NCBI GenBank assembly: GCA_026127935.1
Contig: JAJSLL010000003.1
Coordinates: 46,781-110,780 of the forward strand
DNA length: 64,000 bases
Direction: 5' to 3'
Origin: Thermoplasmatales archaeon
GTDB taxonomy: Archaea; Thermoplasmatota; Thermoplasmata; Thermoplasmatales; GCA-001856825
Numbering within the stretch: the stretch's first letter is position 1; each line of letters opens with the position of its first letter. Shown here in pieces: positions 20,498 through 30,385 of the stretch. A program made the position numbers and the translations under genes. The notes beneath the pieces were generated by a model, which had not been told where the DNA came from, searched no databases, and saw nothing but the letters and a program-made list of their open reading frames with translations.

Positions 20498-20924
20498 CCT
20501 TATCTTTCCTCTTTTCTAGTACTCTAACACCTAAAATCTCTGTAGTGCTGTATTGGCCATCCTTGTCCTTTTCCAGATATTTTGTCATGTCCCAGATATT
20601 GAGGAGCATTGCATTCGTGCAGCTTAGGGCTTCCATCTCTACCCCCGTTTTGTAGTGGGCTTTTACCAGACACTCGACTTCGACTCCTCCATCCCTTAAA
20701 ATCACCTCCGGAGTAACCGATTCGATTGGGATGGAATGACAATGAGGAATATTTAGGTGGGTCATTTTCGCACCCATGACTCCTGCCACTCTTGAGATTT
20801 CGAGCACGTCACCCTTCTTAACATTCCTGTTCCTTATAACTTGAACCGTCTCTGGCTTGAGTTTGATAAACCCTACAGCTCGGGCTTCTCTTAACACAAC
20901 TGGTTTTTGACCAATATCTATCAT
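20475..20924 (-). CDS. moaC: Cyclic pyranopterin monophosphate synthase MoaC
   Basis: 149 aa; MIDIGQKPVVLREARAVGFI, AGVMGAKMTHLNIPHCHSIPIE, KTGVEMEALSCTNAMLLNIWDMTK. Overlaps moaB. Confidence 0.93.
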   Translation of the reverse strand: MIDIGQKPVVLREARAVGFIKLKPETVQVIRNRNVKKGDVLEISRVAGVMGAKMTHLNIPHCHSIPIESVTPEVILRDGGVEVECLVKAHYKTGVEMEALSCTNAMLLNIWDMTKYLEKDKDGQYSTTEILGVRVLEKRKDKDGSQQRT

Positions 20925-21098
20925 GTTCGAGTATCTGGTAAGAATGAAGTTGCTTATCTAAACATTTTGCTATCCAGAAGTGATCCAACCCCAGGTTTTA
21001 TCTAAAAACAATGGTTTAGTTTTGAGAAAGAATAATAGAATAAAAAAATAAAAAACTATTGGAAAGTGCGGAATACCCAACTAGTTATGAAGGGAAGA

Positions 21099-22742
21099 TT
21101 ATTCTTCCTCCTGTAAGTATTGTGTTCCCAACGTTCCTATCTCCACTATCTCTTCCGTTTTGTATCCACTGTAGAGTGACCAGAAGTAGAAGATCAGTGC
21201 TACGAATGCGACCACAATCAAGTCCAGAGGGAATGATAAGATCCCTCTACCACCGAAAGAAGCTCCGCCGATGTAAGAGAGAATTACCAACACGATTACG
21301 AAAACTGGCACCCACATTCCTGCCTTAAGACTTTTCGCGTCAAATTTCCCCGGTGCCTTGAACACGTATACCATTACAGCCCATAGGACCAGACCTATGA
21401 ATATCGCAATAGCCAGGTATGCAACCAGCGGCCATCCTGTCCAGTAGACAATTTCGGAAGCACCAATGAATGCGATTGGAGAGAGAATTGACGCACCACG
21501 TAGTTTAAACGGCCTCTTGAATTCAGACGCATGCTTTCTGAGAGTCATAAGGGCGGTCCCCCCTACGATGTAAGTGAACACTGTTGAGCTCGATATAAAT
21601 CCGACCATTTTGTACCAGCTTGGGAAAGGAATGAAGAATACGAACCCAATGAGCAGTGAAACAAGCAGTGGAAGAACTGGTATTCTGTGCTTTTCATGTA
21701 CCTTGATCATAGATTTTGGGAAATAGCCCATAGTCCCAAGACCGTACAAGGTTCTTTGAGAAGTTCCAAGATAAACGTTTAAGGTTCCTGACGGCGATAC
21801 GTATGCATCTGCAAATAGCAAATAGGTCAAAGCAACAAGTCCGGCAGAAGATGCAAGCGTTGCAAACGGAGCAGTTACAACTCCTCCAGTCAGCGCATTC
21901 CAGTGCCCTACTGTTACTCCAATTACTGCCCAATTAACTTGCCCTATAAACACTACTTGAAGCAGAGTATAAAGGGCTATGCCTATTAGAACAGAACCTA
22001 CTGTTGCCCTTGGTATTGATCTTTGAGGTGTTTTTGCTTCTCCTCCGTAATCAAGAGCCTGTCTGAATCCTAGGTAGGAGAATACGATTCCAGAAAGTGA
22101 GACTGCAGCAAATACACTTGACCACCCGTAAGGGACTGTACCTGTACTTAGGAAAAAGTTTGAGACGTTGAAATGGACCACGAACAGTGCAATAACTGTT
22201 CCAACTGGTATGATAAGTTTCCACCACGTCATTCCAGTATTCGTTTTCCCCATTATTCTGACACCAAGGTAATTCAGGAAGAAGAAGAGTATCATAAGTA
22301 GTGCAGCAAGCAAAATACCAAGTGCTGATAAAACTCCTGTCGGGGCTACAAGTCCCTTAATATATGTTCCTGCATAAGTTATTACAGCTTCTGCTTCTAT
22401 TGCTGGAACAGACACTGCCGAAAGAAAATAAGCCCAACCGAAAAGATAGCCTGCGAAAGAGCCGTGAGAGTACTGCGCATACCTCACTATTGCGCCTGAT
22501 CTAGGTATCATAGCACCGAGTTCTGAGTACACTAATGCTATTACCAGCACTATGAGTCCACCTATTATCCACGCGAAAATTGATCCAGGTCCTGCTAGTA
22601 TAGCAGCGCCTGAAGCTGCAAATAGCCAGCCAGATCCAATTATACCTCCGAGACTTAGAAAAAGTAAGTCCCAAGTGGTTAGAGCCTTCCGAAGCTTTTT
22701 GTCTGAAATGTTCGAAGCCTTTACTGTTTCAGTTTCCACCAT
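21099..22742 (-). CDS. APC-family amino acid permease
   Basis: 547 aa, ~12 TM; TWDLLFLSLGGIIGSGWLFA and GAIVRYAQYSHGSFAGYLFGW. Confidence 0.9.
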   Translation of the reverse strand: MVETETVKASNISDKKLRKALTTWDLLFLSLGGIIGSGWLFAASGAAILAGPGSIFAWIIGGLIVLVIALVYSELGAMIPRSGAIVRYAQYSHGSFAGYLFGWAYFLSAVSVPAIEAEAVITYAGTYIKGLVAPTGVLSALGILLAALLMILFFFLNYLGVRIMGKTNTGMTWWKLIIPVGTVIALFVVHFNVSNFFLSTGTVPYGWSSVFAAVSLSGIVFSYLGFRQALDYGGEAKTPQRSIPRATVGSVLIGIALYTLLQVVFIGQVNWAVIGVTVGHWNALTGGVVTAPFATLASSAGLVALTYLLFADAYVSPSGTLNVYLGTSQRTLYGLGTMGYFPKSMIKVHEKHRIPVLPLLVSLLIGFVFFIPFPSWYKMVGFISSSTVFTYIVGGTALMTLRKHASEFKRPFKLRGASILSPIAFIGASEIVYWTGWPLVAYLAIAIFIGLVLWAVMVYVFKAPGKFDAKSLKAGMWVPVFVIVLVILSYIGGASFGGRGILSFPLDLIVVAFVALIFYFWSLYSGYKTEEIVEIGTLGTQYLQEEE

Positions 22743-23221
22743 GAAAACGTTTATGGTTTATTCTCTATATTAATATTGCCTCCTTTTTGGCAGAAATTGT
22801 ATAGTAAATAGTCTTGCCCGACTCGTTTCTACTCGAGCTTACTCGTCATTCCCCGGTATCTCGTTTAAGGTGAAAAATGATGAGAAGAACAAAAAACTAT
22901 CACAGACCAGTATGCATTTTCCGCTGCTTCGATTATGATCCGTTTCCCTTGGGCATAAATTCTCGCAATGGGAGACCTAATAATATTTCAGTAGAAGGTA
23001 AAAGAATATCATGGAGGGAGCTTAACCCATCAAGATTACGGAAAAACGGTACTAAATGAAGGGCAAATAAAGAGGTTAACAGGTTTCTCTCAGACGGATA
23101 ACTGGTATATCACCTCTCTGACAAGTCCGATTGTTTTTCTACTTAATTCTTGATTAAACTTGTAAATCACTTCATGTATTGAGCAATAATTTAATTATAA
23201 CAGCTTGTCATTTCTATTAGA

Positions 23222-25195
23222 ATGGAAGCGGTCTCCAGAAATCAAAACCGATTTATTAGGAAGGTAGTTTCGTTATCTGCCGCAGGGGTTTTCTTAGACG
23301 GTTACGATCTCTTCATAATTTCTGTTGTCTTGATCTACGTCAATTCTCAGAATTGGGTTGCTACTGGAACAGGAGCAGGGGCAATTCAGACCGGTCTGAT
23401 ACAGTCGTCAGCCCTCATGGGAATGTTTGTGGGTGCTCTGCTCCTTGGAAGATTTGCCGACCGAGTTGGACGGAGAACCCTCTATATAATAGACTTGATA
23501 TTCTTCGTTTTCTTTGGATTCCTGACAGCACTCGCAACCAATGCTAATCAGTTGATAATTTTTAGATTTCTGCTGGGAATAGGCATAGGCGCCGACTATC
23601 CTATATCATCGACTTATGTTGCCGAATTCTCTCCGAAACACCTAAGAGGAAAGCTAATAACGACAACTTTCATGTTCTGGGGAATAGGTTCGATCATCGC
23701 CGCAGTGATCGGTTTCACTTTCGGCAGATTCGAGTACTTCAATATCTTCGGGATGCAAGTGGCATCCTGGAGAATAATGTTAGCGTCTGGAGTAGTTCCA
23801 GCAATAGTTGTACTATTCTTGAGGCATTCGATGCCGGAGTCTCCAAGATGGCTACTGGCCAATAATCAAAAAGAAAAGGCAAAGAACATTATTGAGGAAA
23901 TTAAACAGAAGTACGGTCTTGATTATAGCAAGGACCTATCCGCTGTCGAACCAGAGAGGAGGGGAAAGATATCGGAGCTATTTGGGAGAGCGTACAGAAA
24001 GAGGACAATGTTCTCATGGATCCCCTGGTTCTTTATGGACTATGGAGTTTATGGAGTGGGTATATCCATTCCATTGATCCTCGTTTCGGTAGGATTCAAA
24101 GGTACGACAATCTTAGACAAGGTAGATGCAATTCTTGGTACAATTATCATTGATGTATTTATACTCGTAGGCTTCATTGTCGCAATATTCATCATAGAGA
24201 AAATTGGAAGATTAAAGTTACAGGAAGTTGGTTTCCTTGGAATGGCTGTTGGGGCACTCATCTTCGCATTCAGTTATGGTTACGGCATCTACCTCGTTAT
24301 GGCCACCCTGATTTTCTACGAATTCTTCGAGAATATGGGCCCGAACGTGACCACCTGGATAGTACCAACTGAAATATTTCCCACGAGACTTAGGGCAACC
24401 GCTCAAGGAACTTCATCAGCATTCAGCAGGATAGGGGCAGTGCTGGGCACATTCACCTTCCCCCTACTGGAGCACTACTATGGGTGGAAGGTGACGTTCC
24501 TAGTCGTTTTCGCATTCATGGTGGGCGGAGGTCTTTCATCCTGGTTGTTCGGGACTGAAGCGGCTAGTCTCTCTCTTGAAGAATCATCATTAGTCTTTCT
24601 GGAATTTTCCAACTACCTGAAGAAACTTGGAACAAAGGTGCAGGAGGCTTCGGAGGAACTTTTTGCGATGGTCTCCAAGTATGACCGATTGGGAGAGAGA
24701 GCTGAATCGATAAAGAATCTGGAGCACGACGCAGACGAAATAGTCCACCAAATCTACAACAGAGTAAATCTTATGCCTAAACCGCTAGAGTCTGTAGATG
24801 TAGGAAACCTTGCAACGAAGTACGACGACATTCTGGACTTCATGGACGGAGTCGCGAAGAGATTGGCCCTTTTCAAAGTTGAAAAGACGACCGAAATGCA
24901 AGAATTTGCAAAGGTCATACTTGCTTCGGTGGCCGAGGTTACAGCAGCATTCAACATGTTCGGGAATTTCACTGAGGGAGATACTTCGGAGATAAGAAAA
25001 CAGATTGTGAAGATAAACGAGCTTGAAAACAGGGCAGATGACATCTTGGAAACTTCATACAATACACTATTTTCGAAAAACGATCCGATAACAGTGATCA
25101 AACTGAAGGAGATTTATGAGATAATGGAAACGGTGACGGACAAGTGTGAGGACGTTTCAGATATATTCATGGACCTTGTGATTAAGTACAGTTAG
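23222..25195 (+). CDS. MFS (sugar/phosphate-symporter type) transporter fused to C-terminal PhoU/DUF47-like domain
   Basis: 657 aa; N-terminal MFS with GRFADRVGRRTLY, LGIGIGADYPISSTYVAEFSPKHLRG, PESPRWLL; C-terminal ~200 aa soluble helical domain with IKNLEHDADEIVHQIYN and KINELENRADDILE repeats typical of PhoU/DUF47. Confidence 0.88.
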   Translation: MEAVSRNQNRFIRKVVSLSAAGVFLDGYDLFIISVVLIYVNSQNWVATGTGAGAIQTGLIQSSALMGMFVGALLLGRFADRVGRRTLYIIDLIFFVFFGFLTALATNANQLIIFRFLLGIGIGADYPISSTYVAEFSPKHLRGKLITTTFMFWGIGSIIAAVIGFTFGRFEYFNIFGMQVASWRIMLASGVVPAIVVLFLRHSMPESPRWLLANNQKEKAKNIIEEIKQKYGLDYSKDLSAVEPERRGKISELFGRAYRKRTMFSWIPWFFMDYGVYGVGISIPLILVSVGFKGTTILDKVDAILGTIIIDVFILVGFIVAIFIIEKIGRLKLQEVGFLGMAVGALIFAFSYGYGIYLVMATLIFYEFFENMGPNVTTWIVPTEIFPTRLRATAQGTSSAFSRIGAVLGTFTFPLLEHYYGWKVTFLVVFAFMVGGGLSSWLFGTEAASLSLEESSLVFLEFSNYLKKLGTKVQEASEELFAMVSKYDRLGERAESIKNLEHDADEIVHQIYNRVNLMPKPLESVDVGNLATKYDDILDFMDGVAKRLALFKVEKTTEMQEFAKVILASVAEVTAAFNMFGNFTEGDTSEIRKQIVKINELENRADDILETSYNTLFSKNDPITVIKLKEIYEIMETVTDKCEDVSDIFMDLVIKYS

Positions 25196-25231
25196 TTGTC
25201 AAGTTTATCTATCAAGAATATATCTGCAAAT

Positions 25232-25459
25232 ATGGTGAAATTGAGGATCACCGTTACACTCAAGAAGACGGTAGAGGATTCCGAAGGTGATTCGGTAAAG
25301 AAGGCCCTTAAGCTGCTCGGGTATGAAGGCGTGAAAGAGGTCAGGGCTGGAAAAATCTATTTCATAACTCTTGTCAAAGGGAGCAAGAAAACGGGAAAGG
25401 AATTCTGTGAGAAGCTCCTCGCAAATCCAGTCATTAATGAGTGTGTAGTGGATGATTGA
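25232..25459 (+). CDS. purS: Phosphoribosylformylglycinamidine synthase subunit PurS
   Basis: Start refined from the supplied ORF (25196) to ATG 25232: MVKLRITVTLKKTVEDSEGDSVKKALKLLGYEGVKEVRAGKIYFI...LLANPVINECVVDD; upstream of purL. Confidence 0.9.
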   Translation: MVKLRITVTLKKTVEDSEGDSVKKALKLLGYEGVKEVRAGKIYFITLVKGSKKTGKEFCEKLLANPVINECVVDD

Positions 25460-27716
25460 GGAAGAGGTATCAACCATAATTTCGGTAATTGGGAAAAGTA
25501 AGGAAGAGCTAGCAAATATATCCAAGAAGCTGCACCTCGGACTCTCGGCTGAAGAGATGTCCTTGATCTCATCTTATTTCAAAAATGAGGGAAGGGATCC
25601 AACCGATGTGGAGGTGCAAGCAATAGCGCAGGCATGGAGTGAGCACTGCAGCTACAAGAGTTCCAAGATTCATCTAAAGAAGTATATTTTCGGCATTGGA
25701 AGGGAAAAAGTAGTGGCTCTCGGAGATGCAGGTCTTGTATCACTAGATGATGACACCGCGATTGCTTTCAAGATGGAGAGTCACAACCATCCTTCAGCAA
25801 TAGAACCGTATGGTGGCGCGGCAACGGGTGTGGGAGGGATACTCAGAGACATTCTGAGCATGGGGGCACAACCCATTGCGGTGACCGACTTTCTATATTT
25901 CGGTACAAAGAAAGTCAAGGGGTTCCCGGACCCGAAATTCATTGAGGGCGGCGTTGTGGCTGGAATAAGGGACTATGGCAACCGGGTAGGGATCCCAACT
26001 GTTTCGGGAGGAATAGTTTATTCAGAGATGTTTTCACCAAACGTACTGGTCAACGTTGGCTGTGTGGGTGTTGTTGATAAGAAGAAAATTAGGTCGTCCG
26101 CAATTACGGAACCCGGTATCGTACTTATAGTGGCCGGAGGGAAGACCGGCAGAGATGGAATTCACGGAGTCAATATGGCCTCGGCAGTAATCGAGAGTGG
26201 AGAAGAAGACATAACTACTGTTCAATTGGGGAGTCCGATAACGAAAGAACCTCTTATTCACGCAGTTCTGGAAGCAAACGAAAAGAATCTCTTGTTTGCG
26301 CTCAAGGACCTCGGAGGTGGAGGTCTAAGCAGCGTAGTTGGGGAGATGCTTGAAGCAGGTGGCATGGGTGGGAAGGTGTACCTGGAAAAGGTCCCGCTGA
26401 AAGAGGCATCTATGAAACCGTGGGAGATATGGATATCGGAGAGCCAGGAGAGAATGCTCCTTGCAGTCAAGAAGGAAAATGTAAATTCAGTACTCGGAAT
26501 AATGGAAGATTGGGACATAACTTCGTCAGTCATCGGAGAGAGCGAGAACGGCAACAGGCTCAGAATTTTTTATAACGGCGCGAAGGTCCTAGATCTTGAG
26601 TCGCAATTCATGACGTCCCCAAAACTGTATGAACGCCCTTCGCTGATAGAGGAAAAGCGCATCGTACAGTACTTGCCAAGTTTCCCCAATAATTTTGCGA
26701 AATTACTCTTGGGAATGATCTCAGACAGGAACGTGAGAACAAGGGAACAGGTCGTAAGACAATATGATCACACTGTCAGAGGAAGCACGGTGATCGGTCC
26801 TCTTGCAGGAATAGTAGGAAGCGAAGGACCAACAGATGCTTCTGTAATCAGGCCCAATTGGAACAAGGTAAACGGAGTGGCAATATCGCACGGTTCAAAT
26901 CCGTTCTACTCTAAGATTGATCCATATTCTGGCGGTAAGGCAGCAGTTGATGAGACCGTCAGGAATTTAATTTCAGTCGGTGCAGAACCTCTTGGATTTT
27001 CAGACTGTCTAAATTCTGGGAATCCGGAGAAGCATAAAGTTATGGGAGAGTTCGTTGAGATGGTTAAGGGAATGCACGATTCAGCCTACAGTCTTGACAT
27101 CCCATTCGTATCAGGCAATGTCTCATTCTACAATGAAGCAGGTAGGAGAAGAATTCCCACCTTCCCGACGATTCTTGGAGTGGGTAAGGTGGAAGACATA
27201 AGAGGTGCGATTACTCCAGACTTCAAGGACCCCGCCAACGACATTTATCTTGTGGGCCTACCTACCACGGATCTGGCAGGGTCCCTCTATTTCAGGAGAT
27301 TGAAGAAGGATGGGGGGCGAGTCCCGTACTCCGATCCTAGAACTCTCAAGGGGAGAGGATGGAATCTCCTGAACGCAATGAGGTCTGGAACTGTCAACTC
27401 AGCCCACGATGTTTCGGATGGAGGGATTGCTACAACAATATCCGAAATGACCGTCGGGTCTGAGATAGGGGCAGCATTGGACGTATCTGCCCTCGGCCTT
27501 CGGACGGACTTCGCACTATTCTCAGAACCCCAATCCAGCTGGATTGTTGAAGTCAGATCAGGAAGAGAGAAGGAATTCGTGAAATACATGGGAGAAGATG
27601 CCATATTTTTGGGGCAAACACAACAGTCCGCACTTGCAATAACAAGAGGAGAGGACAAGATACTGACGGTCGACATCGACCAAATACGGAAGAAATGGAA
27701 GAGGGGATACGAGTGA
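25452..27716 (+). CDS. purL: Phosphoribosylformylglycinamidine synthase subunit PurL
   Basis: 754 aa; WSEHCSYKSSK, FKMESHNHPSAIEPYGGAATGVGGI, KDLGGGGLSSVVGEM, DVSDGGIATTISEM. Confidence 0.97.
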   Translation: MIEEEVSTIISVIGKSKEELANISKKLHLGLSAEEMSLISSYFKNEGRDPTDVEVQAIAQAWSEHCSYKSSKIHLKKYIFGIGREKVVALGDAGLVSLDDDTAIAFKMESHNHPSAIEPYGGAATGVGGILRDILSMGAQPIAVTDFLYFGTKKVKGFPDPKFIEGGVVAGIRDYGNRVGIPTVSGGIVYSEMFSPNVLVNVGCVGVVDKKKIRSSAITEPGIVLIVAGGKTGRDGIHGVNMASAVIESGEEDITTVQLGSPITKEPLIHAVLEANEKNLLFALKDLGGGGLSSVVGEMLEAGGMGGKVYLEKVPLKEASMKPWEIWISESQERMLLAVKKENVNSVLGIMEDWDITSSVIGESENGNRLRIFYNGAKVLDLESQFMTSPKLYERPSLIEEKRIVQYLPSFPNNFAKLLLGMISDRNVRTREQVVRQYDHTVRGSTVIGPLAGIVGSEGPTDASVIRPNWNKVNGVAISHGSNPFYSKIDPYSGGKAAVDETVRNLISVGAEPLGFSDCLNSGNPEKHKVMGEFVEMVKGMHDSAYSLDIPFVSGNVSFYNEAGRRRIPTFPTILGVGKVEDIRGAITPDFKDPANDIYLVGLPTTDLAGSLYFRRLKKDGGRVPYSDPRTLKGRGWNLLNAMRSGTVNSAHDVSDGGIATTISEMTVGSEIGAALDVSALGLRTDFALFSEPQSSWIVEVRSGREKEFVKYMGEDAIFLGQTQQSALAITRGEDKILTVDIDQIRKKWKRGYE

Positions 27717-28504
27717 ATAGGGAAGTCAAGGTAGCAATTATTGTGATGGAAGGAACGAACAATGAAGAGGAGGCTTACCAGTCATTCAAACATTCTGAAG
27801 CCACTCCTGAAATAATTCACCTTAAGAAGCTCGAAGACAGGAAAAAGAAATTGAGCGGTTACGACATTGTATGCTTTCCAGGCGGCTTTTCTGCCGGAGA
27901 TTACGTAAGGGCCGGTGCAGTAATGGCAGCAAGGATCAAGTCGAGCCTGATGAGAGACATGGAAGAGTTCGTGGAGAGCGGAAGGCCGGTAATAGGATCT
28001 TGCAATGGATTTCAGACGCTGGTTGAGTTGGGGCTAGTTCCAAATGTGGATGGAGATGGCCGGCTGGAGGCCGCTTTGGCCCCTAATATGTCCAACAGGT
28101 TCGAAGCAAGAACGGTGTACTTGAAGATAAACAGAGGCAACTCCCTATTCCTAAGAGAATTCAAAGAAGGCGAAGTGATCAAGCTTCCTATTGCTCACTC
28201 GGAAGGAAGGTTCATCACAAGGGACAAGGAAGTGCTCGGAAAGATAATCAAGAATCGAATGAATGTGGTTTCATATGTAGATGGAAGTGGAAAGGAAGCA
28301 GGATACCCGTGGAACCCAAATGGTTCTGAACACAACATCGCAGGAATCGCCAATAAGAACGGAAATGTACTTGGCCTGATGCCACACCCTGAAAGGGTGT
28401 TCTATAAATATACTGAGTCCGACTGGACCAGGGAAATTAATGGGACTGGGATGGGGAATAGATTTTTCACAAGTGCAGTGCAATTCGTGAGAGAAAAATT
28501 TTAA
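27695..28504 (+). CDS. purQ: Phosphoribosylformylglycinamidine synthase subunit PurQ (glutaminase)
   Basis: CFPGGFSAGDYVRAGAV, GSCNGFQTLVELGL (nucleophile Cys), LPIAHSEGRF, LGLMPHPERVF. Start may be internal (GTG ~27713). Confidence 0.96.
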   Translation: MEEGIRVNREVKVAIIVMEGTNNEEEAYQSFKHSEATPEIIHLKKLEDRKKKLSGYDIVCFPGGFSAGDYVRAGAVMAARIKSSLMRDMEEFVESGRPVIGSCNGFQTLVELGLVPNVDGDGRLEAALAPNMSNRFEARTVYLKINRGNSLFLREFKEGEVIKLPIAHSEGRFITRDKEVLGKIIKNRMNVVSYVDGSGKEAGYPWNPNGSEHNIAGIANKNGNVLGLMPHPERVFYKYTESDWTREINGTGMGNRFFTSAVQFVREKF

Positions 28505-28527
28505 TTACTTTAGTCATACCGTTTCCA

Positions 28528-29079
28528 GTGAACCGAAGACTCTTTGCAGCAATAATCATAATTCTCCTCGCGACAGTGGTGATAGCTAACGGTCAGGCCC
28601 ACGCACAGTCTACAGTCACATTCCCAACAATAAGCTACCAGACCTACCAAGGATACAACATCACCGTAACCAATGTGGAGTGGAACACCACAGTTTATTC
28701 GGTAATTTATAGCAAAAATTTCTCCACGTACAACTGGAAAGACAGCCCCCAGAAGGACTATATCCTGTTTTCCTACGGCCTAACTGGATTAAATCCGTAC
28801 GGTGCAGAATTCATCCAGGCAATGGAATCGATAGGCAATTTGACTGCTAAGAACGTCACTCTTGCCTTCCAAGAGATCGCCCCTCTGGACGCAACGGGTA
28901 CTGGGTACACCAACCAGGTGAAGCTCAATGCGGGAGCACTGCCAGGATTCTCCAACTCCACTCCATCAAGTTTCAACAATCCAAGCGTAAGGTCACTCTA
29001 TGGGTATGTGTTTGCTGGTGCAGTGATCGTTTCAATAGCAGCTCTCTACTTCATCCTCAACAGGAAGAAAGATGAATGA
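28528..29079 (+). CDS. Secreted, C-terminally membrane-anchored protein of unknown function
   Basis: 183 aa; Sec-like signal (RRLFAAIIIILLATVVIANGQAHAQ), several N-x-S/T sequons, C-terminal TM + KKDE. Confidence 0.75.
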   Translation: MNRRLFAAIIIILLATVVIANGQAHAQSTVTFPTISYQTYQGYNITVTNVEWNTTVYSVIYSKNFSTYNWKDSPQKDYILFSYGLTGLNPYGAEFIQAMESIGNLTAKNVTLAFQEIAPLDATGTGYTNQVKLNAGALPGFSNSTPSSFNNPSVRSLYGYVFAGAVIVSIAALYFILNRKKDE

Positions 29080-30115
29080 GAACTCTGCAAAGTTCGTCTT
29101 AGAGCTGTTCAAGAAATATTACGAAGTGGTAAAATCGTTTGATATAAGGAAGGTGGAAAAGAGAGAGCTAGCCTTTTCCGCTTTTGGTAAACAAGGAATG
29201 GTCAGGCACACTTCATTTCCAAACATGCCTGCTCTTGTGGACTACGTTGTAAATAATACTCCGCTCCATTTCTACTACTCCAGCGCATATTATGACAGCC
29301 CGGAAGCTACGATGGACAACAAGAAATGGAGAGGGGCCGATATGATATTCGACATCGATGGAGACCACATTGAAGGTGCCGACAAGATGAGTTACCCGGT
29401 AATGCTATCCGCGGTGAAAGAAGAGCTCAATAAACTACTAAATCTGTTGATAGATGATCTCAGTGTTGGCAAGGAAAATCTGGAAGTAGTATTCTCTGGC
29501 AGCAGAGGTTATCACGTTCACGTCTACTCAATCTTTGAGAACCTGGAATCACAGGAAAGGAGGGAGATCGTAGACTACATCTCCGGTCGCTGCATCACCT
29601 CTGACTATAGGACCACCTCCAGAACCAAGTGGAATGACAAGATTGATCTTGTCAGCACTTCACTCAAAGAGATCCTCGCTTCCGGAGACAGGAAGTGGAA
29701 GGAGAAAATTGAGGCAGAAACTGGTGAACTCGTAGGCAAACTAACAAAGATAGATCTCCGCAAATCGGGTTTCATCGAAAGAAACGCCAGAAAGATCGCT
29801 GCGAAGAAGTTCTCCTCACGTATAGATGAGCCGGTTTCAATAGACATACACAGGCTCATTCGCACTCCTGGCAGTCTACACGGGAAATCGGGACTAATGG
29901 TTGTGACAATACCCCTTGAAAAGGTTGATGCATTTGATCCTCTGGCAGACTCAATACCCCTTGTATTTCAGGGCAATTCCGAAATAAACGTCACCAAGAA
30001 AATTGCCTTGGATTTTGATGGGGCCAGTCGAGAACTACATGAGGGTTATATGGTTCTTCCAACCTATGCAGCTCTCTTCGCTATTTTGAAGGGATCTGCC
30101 GAAACAGCGAAATGA
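29072..30115 (+). CDS. priS: DNA primase small (catalytic) subunit
   Basis: 347 aa; GADMIFDIDGDH catalytic Asp motif, VVFSGSRGYHVHVYS, IDIHRLIRTPGSLHGKSGL. Confidence 0.95.
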   Translation: MNENSAKFVLELFKKYYEVVKSFDIRKVEKRELAFSAFGKQGMVRHTSFPNMPALVDYVVNNTPLHFYYSSAYYDSPEATMDNKKWRGADMIFDIDGDHIEGADKMSYPVMLSAVKEELNKLLNLLIDDLSVGKENLEVVFSGSRGYHVHVYSIFENLESQERREIVDYISGRCITSDYRTTSRTKWNDKIDLVSTSLKEILASGDRKWKEKIEAETGELVGKLTKIDLRKSGFIERNARKIAAKKFSSRIDEPVSIDIHRLIRTPGSLHGKSGLMVVTIPLEKVDAFDPLADSIPLVFQGNSEINVTKKIALDFDGASRELHEGYMVLPTYAALFAILKGSAETAK

Positions 30116-30149
30116 AATATTTAATTAGTTTGTGAATATATCGAGAGCA

Positions 30150-30383
30150 ATGGGAGCCATTAGACCTACACTAGTTAAGACTGTTGCAAGACAGGTATAC
30201 GACGAGTATGAACAACATCTGAGTAAAGACTTTGAACACAACAAAGAGATAGTGAATAAGGTCATACCTGACGCGTCCAAGAAACTTAGAAATCTAGTGA
30301 CCGGTTACGTGACCACTTACTGGAAAACAAAGAAGATGCCAAGAAAGAGAAAGGAAGCAGAAGTTGAAGATTTCTCAATCTGA
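30150..30383 (+). CDS. rps17e: 30S ribosomal protein S17e
   Basis: Start refined to ATG 30150: MGAIRPTLVKTVARQVYDEYEQHLSKDFEHNKEIVNKVIPDASKKLRNLVTGYVTTYW. Confidence 0.9.
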   Translation: MGAIRPTLVKTVARQVYDEYEQHLSKDFEHNKEIVNKVIPDASKKLRNLVTGYVTTYWKTKKMPRKRKEAEVEDFSI

Positions 30384-30385
30384 CT

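Noticed and set aside
22877-23059. 60-aa plus-strand ORF between the APC permease and MFS-PhoU genes
   Set aside because: Basic, low-complexity-looking translation without recognisable motif or promoter; likely spurious.
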